64,000 nt of DNA from Terripilifer sp031921685 (GTDB taxonomy: Bacteria; Pseudomonadota; Alphaproteobacteria; Rhizobiales; Beijerinckiaceae). Each line of letters opens with the position of its first letter. Position 1 is the stretch's first letter. The notes beneath the pieces were generated by a model that was not told the origin of the DNA, made no database searches, and worked only from the letters and a program-made list of their open reading frames with translations. Of this stretch, positions 45,292-54,325 are shown in pieces. Position numbers and translations under genes: made by a program. The DNA lies in contig NZ_JAPDHU010000001.1 of the NCBI RefSeq assembly GCF_031921685.1, positions 310,001 to 374,000 on the forward strand, given 5' to 3'.

Positions 45292-46281
45292 TCAATCTTT
45301 GAAAATTGGCGAGATAATATTGTGCGCTGTTAAAGAACTCGGACCCTCATAAACTGCAGTAATATTCTCGCATAATGGAATGTTACCGTCTCTCACGAGC
45401 AATTCTTTGTAGCAACGATATTCAAAACTATTTTTCCAGTATCCTCCCTCTATAATTGCCGTTTCGGTTTTTGACATAAAATTAGGAAGAAATTTAAAAT
45501 GTAGTATTCCTAAAAAGCAGTCGCTTTTAAAGTTTGGCTCGTAAGGCCAGAGATAGTGCGGGTTGGTGAAAAGCTCCCGGTCGTCCAGACGAAACATTGG
45601 ATATTTGGTGAGCTGGGGCCGAAACTCTGCGGAGATATCTCTAAAAATGCGCTGACGAATCCCACCTTCGCGAGAGATAAATTGCAGTAGCTGATATTCG
45701 TTATATCCACTCTTATCAAAGAATGGGCAAACTTCCGTCAGCGCACGTGGCTCGCCGCTCGCTTCAGGAATTAAAAATGACCCATACATGTCGACCAAAC
45801 AACCACGAACGCGCCTTACACCAAGCCTGTCCATAAACCGCGCAAGGTCAGGTAATTTATATTCAAAGCGCAGATCATCAAATACGATATGCTCGTCAGC
45901 ATCGACGTAAATAATCCAATTTTCGGCATAAGTCTTAATTAAGAGATTGATCCAAGCTTGCTTTCTGAGCGTAGAAAATGGTTTTATTACTTTATATAAA
46001 TCCACATCGTCTTGACTTGATAAAAACTCTACAGTTCCATCTTCGGACCCATTATCAATAAAGGCAAATTTTTCTACACCTAATTCTCTATAGTGACTGA
46101 GAAATTCGGCTATAATATTTAGCTCGTTCTTAATTACAGAAATAACGACAGGTGCCTGAGGCCGCGTCATTTTTGACAATGACAATATCTCAAATTCAAC
46201 AGATTTATATTCTTCTAAAATAAGAGTGACTTGATCTTCGCGAATAGTTCTTGCTGCTGAAAATAATTTCGGCGATATCAT
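45292..46281 (-). CDS. Glycosyltransferase-like protein, paralog of 34553-35545
   Basis: About 329 residues. The core VVISVIKNELNIIAEFLSHYRELGVEKFAFIDNGSEDGT and YVDADEHIVFDD align with the protein at 34.6 kb along the whole length, including the C-terminal HFKFLPN block. DAD is the probable metal motif. An ATG at 46281 with AGG is preferred to GTG at 46302. The two paralogs may add the same type of sugar at different places or be swapped variants. Confidence 0.82.
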   Translation of the reverse strand: MISPKLFSAARTIREDQVTLILEEYKSVEFEILSLSKMTRPQAPVVISVIKNELNIIAEFLSHYRELGVEKFAFIDNGSEDGTVEFLSSQDDVDLYKVIKPFSTLRKQAWINLLIKTYAENWIIYVDADEHIVFDDLRFEYKLPDLARFMDRLGVRRVRGCLVDMYGSFLIPEASGEPRALTEVCPFFDKSGYNEYQLLQFISREGGIRQRIFRDISAEFRPQLTKYPMFRLDDRELFTNPHYLWPYEPNFKSDCFLGILHFKFLPNFMSKTETAIIEGGYWKNSFEYRCYKELLVRDGNIPLCENITAVYEGPSSLTAHNIISPIFKD

Positions 46282-46367
46282 TTTGCCTAGCGTAGCTCCC
46301 ACGCTTGTCTTTAAATCTATATGTTATAGTTTGGAAACTAATTAAGGTTATCAAGCGGCTATTTTTA

Positions 46368-47144
46368 TTAAATTATTTTGCCTCTAAACACGCGCTCAGC
46401 GACGAGTCCTAACATTAATGCACAGGTTCCAAAAATGATAGGATACCATTTATCTAGAATATCTGAGTTGTAGCCGTCATAGTAGCCAGATCTTACCCAT
46501 TCGATTGTGTGTAGCACAGGATGAAAATAGAGCACTGTCTGCACCTGTTGAGGCAAATGGCTCGGAACAAACATGATTCCCGATGCAGCCCACAAAAGAA
46601 TTACGAGCAAAGTATAGCCTGTAACCCAGGCCGGCACAAAAGCGGCTATAACACCGTTAAGCACGCCTACACCGAGACCCAAAAGCGCAGAAACGAGAAC
46701 AGCTGTAACTACAGTACTCAATTCCATAGGATAAACATCTACTCCGACAGTAATTAAAATCAGTATGACAAACATAATTACGGTTGAAGAACTAAGTATC
46801 TCGACAATAGCACGGGCGAATAAAATATCTGTAACAGAAATTACTGGAAAATATAATAATGGCTTATTCTGGACTACGCTGAGCATCATAAAACGCGACA
46901 TATAAGAAAAAACCATAAAAGGAACGGTACCTGTTGCAACCCAGAGCGGAGTGCTACTGCCATACGGAGCCATATGTCCCAAGAGACTATGAATCGCGAC
47001 CAGGATAAGAATGTGTGAAAGCGGCCAGACAATAACTATAATAAACCCCAGGGATGAGCCAAACATGCGTGTTCGAATATCCCGTAACATTAAGGCGTTT
47101 AGAACATTTGCCTGTGCAGTCAGAAGCGATGATAATGTGGCCAT
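46368..47144 (-). CDS. kpsM: Capsule ABC transporter permease, KpsM type
   Basis: A 258-residue ABC-2 permease with six hydrophobic helices. The N-terminal NALMLRDIRTRMFGSSLGF segment is the classic start of KpsM/Wzm polysaccharide exporters, and the C-terminal HTIEWVRSGYY is typical too. It is the last gene of the five-gene minus-strand operon kpsT, PCP, unknown, PCP, kpsM, with a three-base gap from the previous gene. It would form the inner-membrane channel for the assembled chain together with KpsT. Confidence 0.92.
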   Translation of the reverse strand: MATLSSLLTAQANVLNALMLRDIRTRMFGSSLGFIIVIVWPLSHILILVAIHSLLGHMAPYGSSTPLWVATGTVPFMVFSYMSRFMMLSVVQNKPLLYFPVISVTDILFARAIVEILSSSTVIMFVILILITVGVDVYPMELSTVVTAVLVSALLGLGVGVLNGVIAAFVPAWVTGYTLLVILLWAASGIMFVPSHLPQQVQTVLYFHPVLHTIEWVRSGYYDGYNSDILDKWYPIIFGTCALMLGLVAERVFRGKII

Positions 47145-47147
47145 AGC

Positions 47148-48455
47148 TTAAACCATGTGATCTCTTATAGCTGCGGATATCAAGCTGAGTATTCCCCATA
47201 CAATGGCCAATACTGCAAATATCAATAGCGTCATGTTAATGCGTTCAGGAAACAAAGCTAGCTGCGCAAGAGCGGGCGGCACAAAAACCGACAAGTATAT
47301 ATTTTGCCACTCAGCCTTCTGTTTCGCACGCTGTAACGCGTCCTGTGACATTGTGTAGAGTCGCTCTGCAAACTGCCGCCTCAGTTCCAACTCCTCGAAT
47401 TTACCAATCGCAGCAGAAATAGTGCGTCGTTCCGCTGGTCCCGTCATTCTCGCTTTAAGCTGCTCTATCTGCTGATCCAATGCGTCCAGCCGGGATTTCA
47501 AAACGAGAGCGCTCGGAGCACTGACCGACATGGCACGCGTAGCGACGAAATAATCGCTTTGTAGCTGAATTCGGTCATTCATCGCACGCGTTAACAACGT
47601 CGACGTCGACGTCGCCTCACTACTGGGATCGATGAATTGCTGGCTATCGCGATAGTCTTGCATATCCCGAAGAGCACTCTGGACCAATTGTTCGTTTCGA
47701 CGAACCTCCTGCTCGGCGCGGCCAACAGCATCATTGCGAGCACGCTCCGATAGACGATTTACTAAGATTTCGCTTGCGTGAATAATTCCAAGGGCGACCT
47801 CATATGAATCTTCAGGTCTAAACGCTTTAACAAAGACTGTAACAACGCCAGACAAATTATTGACCCTGACATCCACCATGGAAAGCCAGTAGCGCAAAAG
47901 TTCCTCGCGTGTAGCATTGGATTTTAAACGCGCCCAGAAATCAGCTTCTGGCCGAGAGAATATAGCTCGCAAGTCGAGGCTCTTCGGGAAGTCATCGAAA
48001 ATAGCAGCACTTCGAATATAGGCAGCAACGACGTACGCTTCCTGACCCGCAAGAGACGGTACTCGGACCGGGCTACCTCCGCTCGCTACCCCAGGTTTAA
48101 TGTTTCCACTAGGGTCACCTTCGAATTGGGCCGTTCTAACAGCAAATCGTGCTTCGGTTGCAAATTGATCTGATGCAATAAAAGCAAAATACAAACTAAC
48201 AACCAGTGCCGGAATAACAACACAACAAATAAAACTAGCTTTAAATATTGATATCCTCCGCAGAAGAAGCATGAAGCTTCTAATCACTTTTCCATCAGTT
48301 GATGGAGTGAGCAACTTACGCTGAACCGGACCAATTGGAACTCGTGTCGTTAGAAAAAAATTTCTAACGCGGCCGAACCTTAATCGATTTGGTGACACCC
48401 TCGATGGCTCGGCAATATCAGGCTTCAAAGACGGCGATAAATCTTCATCCTTCAT
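47148..48455 (-). CDS. Polysaccharide co-polymerase/export protein, KpsE-like (second copy)
   Basis: About 435 residues with an N-terminal membrane helix (FICCVVIPALVVSLYFAFIAS), a long periplasmic part with coiled coil, and a C-terminal membrane helix, the PCP-3 (KpsE/CtrB) layout. It begins SDQFATEARFAVR after helix 1, matching the partner protein at 49516. ATG at 48455 overlaps the previous gene by 11 bases. PCP proteins link the ABC exporter to the outer membrane and help set chain length. Confidence 0.85.
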   Translation of the reverse strand: MKDEDLSPSLKPDIAEPSRVSPNRLRFGRVRNFFLTTRVPIGPVQRKLLTPSTDGKVIRSFMLLLRRISIFKASFICCVVIPALVVSLYFAFIASDQFATEARFAVRTAQFEGDPSGNIKPGVASGGSPVRVPSLAGQEAYVVAAYIRSAAIFDDFPKSLDLRAIFSRPEADFWARLKSNATREELLRYWLSMVDVRVNNLSGVVTVFVKAFRPEDSYEVALGIIHASEILVNRLSERARNDAVGRAEQEVRRNEQLVQSALRDMQDYRDSQQFIDPSSEATSTSTLLTRAMNDRIQLQSDYFVATRAMSVSAPSALVLKSRLDALDQQIEQLKARMTGPAERRTISAAIGKFEELELRRQFAERLYTMSQDALQRAKQKAEWQNIYLSVFVPPALAQLALFPERINMTLLIFAVLAIVWGILSLISAAIRDHMV

Positions 48456-49509
48456 CGTCAAACTTTCCGAGCCCCAGTTCTACAGCTTTGGCTGCTTCCG
48501 AAGCATTCTGATAAAGCTCAATGTCCTTTTCTAGAAATGCCCGTACTGCAGCCATGTCTTTTAACATAGCGCCTAGTTTGCGAATGGACGGTATTTGTTC
48601 CGGAATACTAATCTCCGCAGCATCAATGTTCCATGTCTCTGCAATTGCTTCGCTTAGTCTGTTGGGTTCGTGGCGAAAGCCAACCAACTGGCAGGACGAG
48701 AGCATGTCTAAAGCACTAGCAACCGAAAATCGCTGGGGCATTTCGTCGGGAGTTGAAACGGTTAGCTGGCGGACGATTGGATTAGAGAGCGTCGCAATAA
48801 CCTCTTTTGGCATATTAATAATACAGCGCTTTAGTGCCGCGGTATCCGCCAAAGATAAATTTGCTAAATAAGCTATCACTGGATTAAAAAGCATCCGCTC
48901 ACGTTCATTCAGTAATTTCTTCTCATTTTGACTTAAAGCTTTCAAAACAAGAATGCGTTCCGCGAGTTCCTCATAAGGATCTTGCATCACAAGAAATACC
49001 GAGAATTGTCCATCAATATAATGCTGATAACCTCTATACATAATCCGACCAGACAAAAAAACAGAATCTACTCCATTGAGAAGGAACATCTGATCAACAG
49101 TTTCCTTGCCATACTGCTCCACCCTACAGGCACTATATTGAAAAAAGGGAGCAACGGATAAATCTAATTTTCTCAAAGGAAATAAATGTGTCTCTAAACG
49201 CAATATTTTTTTTCGGAGGCGCGTTGGTTGGGGCCTTCTGTACACAAGTACATTATTTGCAACATCTACTATTTCGAGATCTGGTATTGTTTCAAGGCCA
49301 GGAAGAAGATTGTTGTCCAGTAAAAAACCACATCTACCGGTTTCATGGCGTCCCGCTGTGACAAGTGCAGGTCGAAAATCAACGGTAGAAATTTCTAAAA
49401 GGACCCGCCCATTTGCTCTGATTCTGAGTTTTGCTTCACCGGAATAGCCATCAGGAACTACATAGCCAATTATGTGGGTGCCACCGTCATGTTCGATGTT
49501 AAACAACAT
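48445..49509 (-). CDS. Unknown protein encoded between the two PCP genes
   Basis: A 354-residue protein that I do not recognise. No signal peptide or membrane helix is obvious. The first 110 residues are beta-rich (IGYVVPDGYSGEAKLRIRANG, GRCGFLLDNNL), suggesting a jelly-roll or Ig-like domain. The rest is largely helical, with YQHYIDGQFSVFLVMQDPYEELAERI. It is co-transcribed with the two PCP genes (overlaps the second by 11 bases and starts six bases after the first). It may bind the glycan or lipid carrier and regulate export; that is inference. Confidence 0.75.
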   Translation of the reverse strand: MLFNIEHDGGTHIIGYVVPDGYSGEAKLRIRANGRVLLEISTVDFRPALVTAGRHETGRCGFLLDNNLLPGLETIPDLEIVDVANNVLVYRRPQPTRLRKKILRLETHLFPLRKLDLSVAPFFQYSACRVEQYGKETVDQMFLLNGVDSVFLSGRIMYRGYQHYIDGQFSVFLVMQDPYEELAERILVLKALSQNEKKLLNERERMLFNPVIAYLANLSLADTAALKRCIINMPKEVIATLSNPIVRQLTVSTPDEMPQRFSVASALDMLSSCQLVGFRHEPNRLSEAIAETWNIDAAEISIPEQIPSIRKLGAMLKDMAAVRAFLEKDIELYQNASEAAKAVELGLGKFDDEG

Positions 49510-49515
49510 CCTGAA

Positions 49516-50775
49516 TCAAGCCATGTGATTTCGCGCTAACGCGACTAGACCAACCAAAATGCCCCAAACTCCCGTGACCACCAAAACGATAAGCACGAAC
49601 ATAAGAGCGCGCTTAGGATAAAGTGGATATTCCGGCTCAACGGGCCACACAAATGTGTTCAGATACATCGCTTTTCGCTCAGCTGCTATGCGAGCTATCT
49701 CCAAGGCTGCTGCAGAACCAGCGTATAAACGCTCGGCAATCTGTCTCTCAAGATCGAGAGCAGCGAACTTGGTCATCGAACTCGATAACGCTACTTGCGC
49801 GTTGTTTGTGGTTTTCGTAGTTGTGAGTTTTGCTTCAAGTTCCTGTATCTGAGATCTTGTAGCGTCGATACGACTGGATAACACACGCATCTGTGGTGAA
49901 GTTTCCTGAACATATTTGAGTTGAGTAGCTCGCTCCTGCTGTAAAGAAAGAAGTGAAGCTTTAGCCTCGGTGATTAGTTTATTGAGTAGATTGGCAGCCC
50001 CGGTTGCGTCCAAAATACCTTCATCGTTTCTGGCTTGCTCCAAATTGATCCGGGCTTTAGCAAGTCGCTCCGACGCACGCTCTAATTCAATCTGGGTGCT
50101 TTTCACCATATCGGCGGTCGTTCGGGCGTTTAGATCGTTCACCAGCTTTTCACTAATGCCGATGATTGCCTTTCCTATCCGTGCGGCCGATTCTGGCGTG
50201 AAAGCTTTGACCTCGACTTCAACAATGCCCGATGGCATGGAGATCGAACTCGATACCATTTTCTTCCAATAACGTACCACTTTCTCAATCGGTTGACCCG
50301 GACGTAGCCGAGCAAACCAATCTATTGAAGGACTCTCGTAAGCAGCGCGAAGATTCGCAGCTTTTTCCAGTTCCTCAACCATGGCTCGGCTCGTTATATA
50401 GTTTGCAACGATCTGCGTGTCTTGAATAATGGCCAGCAACGGGATTCCTGCAGCTGCACCAAATCCATCTTTCGTTGCTTGAACTTCGCCGCCCATCACT
50501 GTGAACTGGGCTTCAACAGCATATTGATCAGAAGCTAAGATGCCATAATAGATAGCTGAACAGCTTATCGGAATAGCAACGAGGAGGAGGAAGGAAACAA
50601 TCACGAAAATACGCATAGCGCGTTGGCCGCGACGAGCCTGAAATCCTCCTCCACTCAAAGATGTCTTATACCTAGCCAGACGAACACGGCGAGCAGCGTC
50701 AGCAAGAGCTTGAGACATCGCCCTAGCGCGTTCCGCGGGAGATAAGTTTGTTCCTTTGTCGTGATCGATATCCAT
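49516..50775 (-). CDS. Polysaccharide co-polymerase/export protein, KpsE-like (first copy)
   Basis: A 419-residue PCP-3 protein. An N-terminal membrane helix (IFVIVSFLLLVAIPISCSAIYYG) is followed by SDQYAVEAQFTV, a coiled-coil-rich periplasmic region (about 220-350), and a C-terminal helix (LMFVLIVLVVTGVWGILVGLVAL). It parallels the protein at 47148 in order and in the post-helix motif but is clearly different in sequence. It starts nine bases after kpsT stops and ends six bases before the unknown gene. Confidence 0.86.
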   Translation of the reverse strand: MDIDHDKGTNLSPAERARAMSQALADAARRVRLARYKTSLSGGGFQARRGQRAMRIFVIVSFLLLVAIPISCSAIYYGILASDQYAVEAQFTVMGGEVQATKDGFGAAAGIPLLAIIQDTQIVANYITSRAMVEELEKAANLRAAYESPSIDWFARLRPGQPIEKVVRYWKKMVSSSISMPSGIVEVEVKAFTPESAARIGKAIIGISEKLVNDLNARTTADMVKSTQIELERASERLAKARINLEQARNDEGILDATGAANLLNKLITEAKASLLSLQQERATQLKYVQETSPQMRVLSSRIDATRSQIQELEAKLTTTKTTNNAQVALSSSMTKFAALDLERQIAERLYAGSAAALEIARIAAERKAMYLNTFVWPVEPEYPLYPKRALMFVLIVLVVTGVWGILVGLVALARNHMA

Positions 50776-50784
50776 TCGAAGCCC

Positions 50785-51438
50785 TCACCGATTAAGACGA
50801 ATATAGGCTTCAATGGCCTTATCGACCGTATCAAACATCAACATACGGCCGTCTACGAGAACAGCTCCTTGGTCACAATAGGTTTTGACGATTTCCATAG
50901 AATGAGAAATCACGATCACATCAGCGTTAGCCCGCCTTTGCTCAAATATCGCCTTACAACGTGCTTGAAAACGCGCATCTCCAACAGCTGTAATCTCATC
51001 AATTAAATAGCACTCAAATTCAATCGCCATAGACAACCCAAATGCGAGCCTTGCCATCATCCCCGACGAATAAGTCTTAACCGGAACATCAATGTAATCA
51101 CCAAGCTCTGCGAAATCTTCGACAAATTCCAGTATTCGCCTAACATTTTCTCCATATGCACGGGCAACAAATTTCACATTTTCTTTCCCGGTCATGGAGG
51201 AGTGAAATCCTCCCGAGAACCCTAATGGCCACGACACACGGACAGACCTTCTTATCTTTCCAGAATTGGGAAGTTCCGTTCCTGCAATAAGACGCATAGT
51301 GGTGGATTTACCTGCGCCGTTAACGCCGAGAAGGGCATAAGATCGGCCGCTCAAGAATGTTGCTGAAACATGGTCGAGCACAATTTTTGTGTAGCCACTG
51401 TTTCTATAGAATTTAAATATGTTATCGAGTTGGATCAT
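50785..51438 (-). CDS. kpsT: Capsule ABC transporter ATPase, KpsT type
   Basis: A 217-residue ABC ATPase without the C-terminal O-antigen-binding extension found in Wzt. Walker A is GVNGAGKST, the signature motif is YSSGMMARL and Walker B is CYLIDEIT, with H-loop SHSME. It leads a five-gene minus-strand operon with two PCP genes and kpsM, and drives export of a capsular polysaccharide. The upstream 370 bases contain its promoter. Confidence 0.93.
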   Translation of the reverse strand: MIQLDNIFKFYRNSGYTKIVLDHVSATFLSGRSYALLGVNGAGKSTTMRLIAGTELPNSGKIRRSVRVSWPLGFSGGFHSSMTGKENVKFVARAYGENVRRILEFVEDFAELGDYIDVPVKTYSSGMMARLAFGLSMAIEFECYLIDEITAVGDARFQARCKAIFEQRRANADVIVISHSMEIVKTYCDQGAVLVDGRMLMFDTVDKAIEAYIRLNR

Positions 51439-51809
51439 TTGGTCCCATACGAGCGCACTAAACTGAGGGAGTATGCGAAACGATCACCACTTTGACGAGT
51501 CAATATGAATCTATATTGGCAAATATTAAAATCAAAGAAGTTCGTCTAGAGTGACAAAAGCTGCTTTTCGAGCATTGCAACATTGATAATACTTCCTCCT
51601 GCGCCGCTTCGAATTTCGACTTAACTATCATAATATCGTAAGAACTTCCGAAAACGCCCCAAGTACTTGCTTTATATTGATATTTAAATTTGTAAAGCAA
51701 ATGCACCTCTATTGAGCGGGGTTGACATTTTTTACTTATAAGTCTTGAGTTATCTGGGTGCTTCGTTTCACAGAACCATATTATTCCATTCGACGGCTGG
51801 ACGTTCAGT
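51439..51809. other. Divergent promoter region between kpsT operon and rfb operon
   Basis: About 370 AT-rich bases with no convincing gene; a frame on the minus strand runs through it into rfbC and is rejected. It must contain promoters for both operons. Two AT-rich tracts (TTGACATTTTTTACTTATAAGT at 51722 resembles a -35/-10 pair with short spacing) lie upstream of rfbC. No repressor site recognised. Confidence 0.5.
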
Positions 51810-52388
51810 ATGGACAAGTTCCGTTTTGAACCCTTTGATTTAAAAGGTCCATTACTCATCAAGACACATCGTTTTGGAGACCCACGAGGCTATTTTGTAG
51901 AGACTTACAACGCCCTCGCTTTCATTGCGGCCGGGATAGACGCGGTTTTCCTACAGGACAACCAATCTCTGTCAGAACAGCGTGGAATTGTACGAGGTTT
52001 ACATTACCAGCATCCACCTTTGGCGCAGGCCAAACTTGTCCGCGTTTTAAAAGGGGCAATCTACGATGTTGCAGTCGATATCAGAGTAGGTTCCCCGTCG
52101 TATGGCTGCTGGTGTGCAGCAACATTAACCGCAGACAACGGAGAACAGCTTTTTGTGCCTCGGGGGTTTGCGCATGGGTTTTGCACTTTAGAAGCGGGAA
52201 CGGAGGTCGCCTACAAGGTCGACAATCCGTATTCTGCAGAAAACGAAGGCGGAATCTTCTGGGCGGATCCGCACCTTAGAATTGATTGGCCCGTTACAAC
52301 ATCTGAAGCAATCGTTTCATCAAAGGATGCTACGCTCCCACAGTTAGCCCATGTTGTCAGTCCGTTCTTTACTGAGGAAGTATTTTGA
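51810..52388 (+). CDS. rfbC: dTDP-4-dehydrorhamnose 3,5-epimerase
   Basis: A 192-residue cupin-type epimerase. RGIVRGLHYQHPP carries the catalytic-site histidine, and FVPRGFAHGFCTLE is the second family motif; the usual length is about 180-190. It makes dTDP-4-keto-rhamnose. Its stop overlaps the rfbB start by one base (TGATG), opening the operon rfbC-B-D-A. Confidence 0.96.
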   Translation: MDKFRFEPFDLKGPLLIKTHRFGDPRGYFVETYNALAFIAAGIDAVFLQDNQSLSEQRGIVRGLHYQHPPLAQAKLVRVLKGAIYDVAVDIRVGSPSYGCWCAATLTADNGEQLFVPRGFAHGFCTLEAGTEVAYKVDNPYSAENEGGIFWADPHLRIDWPVTTSEAIVSSKDATLPQLAHVVSPFFTEEVF

Positions 52389-53440
52389 TGCGTGTTATTG
52401 TAACTGGCGGAGCGGGTTTTATAGGTTCAGCCGTCGTCCGCGAGCTCATCCTCAATCAGAAAGCTGAAGTCCTTGTTATCGACGCACTCACGTACGCGGG
52501 CAATCTCGAGAACTTGGCACCAGTCGCGAGCAACACACACTACCACTTTCTCGAAGCGAACATCGCTCATGAGGTAGCGATCCAGCGAGCATTCGCAAAA
52601 TTTCAACCTCATGTCGTGATGCATCTTGCTGCGGAAAGTCATGTTGATCGTTCCATTGACGGACCCGGCACCTTTGTTCAAACCAACGTGGTTGGTACCT
52701 TCACGTTGCTGCAAGCATCCTTAGATTATTGGCGAAAGCTAAATGTTTCCAGACAAGCTCATTTCCGGTTTCATCACATTTCTACGGACGAAGTATTCGG
52801 ATCTTTAGAATCGGAAGGGTTGTTCAATGAGACGACCCCCTATGATCCGCGCTCCCCCTACTCGGCATCAAAAGCTGCCTCTGATCATCTTGTTCGCGCA
52901 TGGGGACACACCTATGGCTTGCCAACGCTAATAACGAACTGCTCAAACAATTACGGCCCTTATCAATTCCCCGAAAAGCTAATCCCGCTAATGATTTTGA
53001 GCGCCCTGGAGGGACGTGAATTACCCGTCTATGGCGATGGAGGAAATGTTCGCGATTGGCTACACGTAGAGGATCATGCGCGAGCTCTTGTAGCAGTTAT
53101 ACAAAGAGGACGTCCTGGCGAGACTTATGCGATCGGCGGCAAAGCTGAACGCACAAATTTAGAAGTGGTGAAAACGGTTTGTTCGCTTATTGACGAGCTT
53201 GCTTATGATCCGGTCAGAGGGCCTGCTGAACGGCTTATCCGCTTCGTCGAGGATAGACCAGGACATGATCGCCGATACGCCATTGACACTGCTAAAATCG
53301 AAGCTGAACTCAGCTGGCAACCACAAGAGAGCTTCGAGAGTGGCCTTGCCAAAACTGTGCGTTGGTATCTCGACAATCAAGAATGGTGGCAACAGATACG
53401 TGGCGGCTATTATCGCGGTGAACGGCTGGGCGTGATGTGA
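52388..53440 (+). CDS. rfbB: dTDP-glucose 4,6-dehydratase
   Basis: A 350-residue SDR-extended enzyme: TGGAGFIGS dinucleotide motif near residue 7, HLAAESHVDRSI, HISTDEVFG and the catalytic YSASKAASDH. It converts dTDP-glucose to dTDP-4-keto-6-deoxyglucose. The upstream start overlaps the rfbC stop by one base. Second gene of the dTDP-rhamnose operon. Confidence 0.97.
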   Translation: MRVIVTGGAGFIGSAVVRELILNQKAEVLVIDALTYAGNLENLAPVASNTHYHFLEANIAHEVAIQRAFAKFQPHVVMHLAAESHVDRSIDGPGTFVQTNVVGTFTLLQASLDYWRKLNVSRQAHFRFHHISTDEVFGSLESEGLFNETTPYDPRSPYSASKAASDHLVRAWGHTYGLPTLITNCSNNYGPYQFPEKLIPLMILSALEGRELPVYGDGGNVRDWLHVEDHARALVAVIQRGRPGETYAIGGKAERTNLEVVKTVCSLIDELAYDPVRGPAERLIRFVEDRPGHDRRYAIDTAKIEAELSWQPQESFESGLAKTVRWYLDNQEWWQQIRGGYYRGERLGVM

Positions 53441-54318
53441 ATTCACGCATTCTACTGCTCGGTGCCGAAGGACAGGTGGGGCGAGAAATCCGAGCACTCG
53501 CTGCCTCACGTGGTGCCTGGCTCAAAGGGCTAGGACATTCTTCGTGTAATATTATAGACCGAGAAACGATAGATGCTGCTGTTGCCGCATATCGCCCCAC
53601 TCTTATTGTCAACGCCGCAGCTTTTACTGCTGTAGATCGGGCCGAATCCGAGCCGGAATTAGCTCACGCGGTCAACACAATGGGGGCGGGCTTCATTGCT
53701 GAAGTCGCGGCTAAAAGAAATATCCCTCTACTTCACTTCTCAACTGATTATGTTTTCGATGGAACAAAATACGGAGCATATAACGAAGGCGATCAAGTTG
53801 CGCCACTTGGAGTCTATGGCCGGAGCAAAGAGGAAGGAGAGAGACGGATACGTGAAGTTTGTGCGCACCACATTATTCTACGCACAGCCTGGATCTTCGG
53901 CATTCATGGTAACAATTTTTTGAAGACTATGCTGCGCTTGGCGGAGGGGCATCCTTCCCTGCGGGTTGTCACTGATCAACGTGGCTCTCCAACCGCGACG
54001 ATTGATCTTGCGCAAGCAACCATGGCAGTTCGTGATGAGATCTGCAAAGGAAGAATACAATGGGGCACTTACCATTTTGCTGGGCAAGGCGAGGCAACTT
54101 GGTACGAATTTGCGCAAGTGATCATGGCAGAACGTGCTTCTATTTTAGGATCTGCGCCCCAAGTGGTGCCCATCACAACAAGCGAGTATCCCACTCTTGC
54201 AAGTCGCCCTGTAAACTCGGTGCTTGATTCAGACCGCTTCGCAGAGGTGTTTGGCCTGCGATCCAAGCCATGGCAAAAGCGCGTTCGCGAAACAGTGGCA
54301 GCTTTAGTTAAACGGTGA
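53437..54318 (+). CDS. rfbD: dTDP-4-dehydrorhamnose reductase
   Basis: A 293-residue reductase with GAEGQVG dinucleotide motif, STDYVFDG and catalytic YGRSKEEGE. The GTG start overlaps the rfbB stop by four bases. It makes dTDP-L-rhamnose, the sugar donor for several transferases in this locus. Confidence 0.96.
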   Translation: MNSRILLLGAEGQVGREIRALAASRGAWLKGLGHSSCNIIDRETIDAAVAAYRPTLIVNAAAFTAVDRAESEPELAHAVNTMGAGFIAEVAAKRNIPLLHFSTDYVFDGTKYGAYNEGDQVAPLGVYGRSKEEGERRIREVCAHHIILRTAWIFGIHGNNFLKTMLRLAEGHPSLRVVTDQRGSPTATIDLAQATMAVRDEICKGRIQWGTYHFAGQGEATWYEFAQVIMAERASILGSAPQVVPITTSEYPTLASRPVNSVLDSDRFAEVFGLRSKPWQKRVRETVAALVKR

Positions 54319-54325
54319 GGATGTG

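Noticed and set aside
51500..51862. 120-codon minus-strand frame overlapping the rfbC start
   Set aside because: It runs across the divergent promoter region into a clear rfbC coding sequence and shows no domain.
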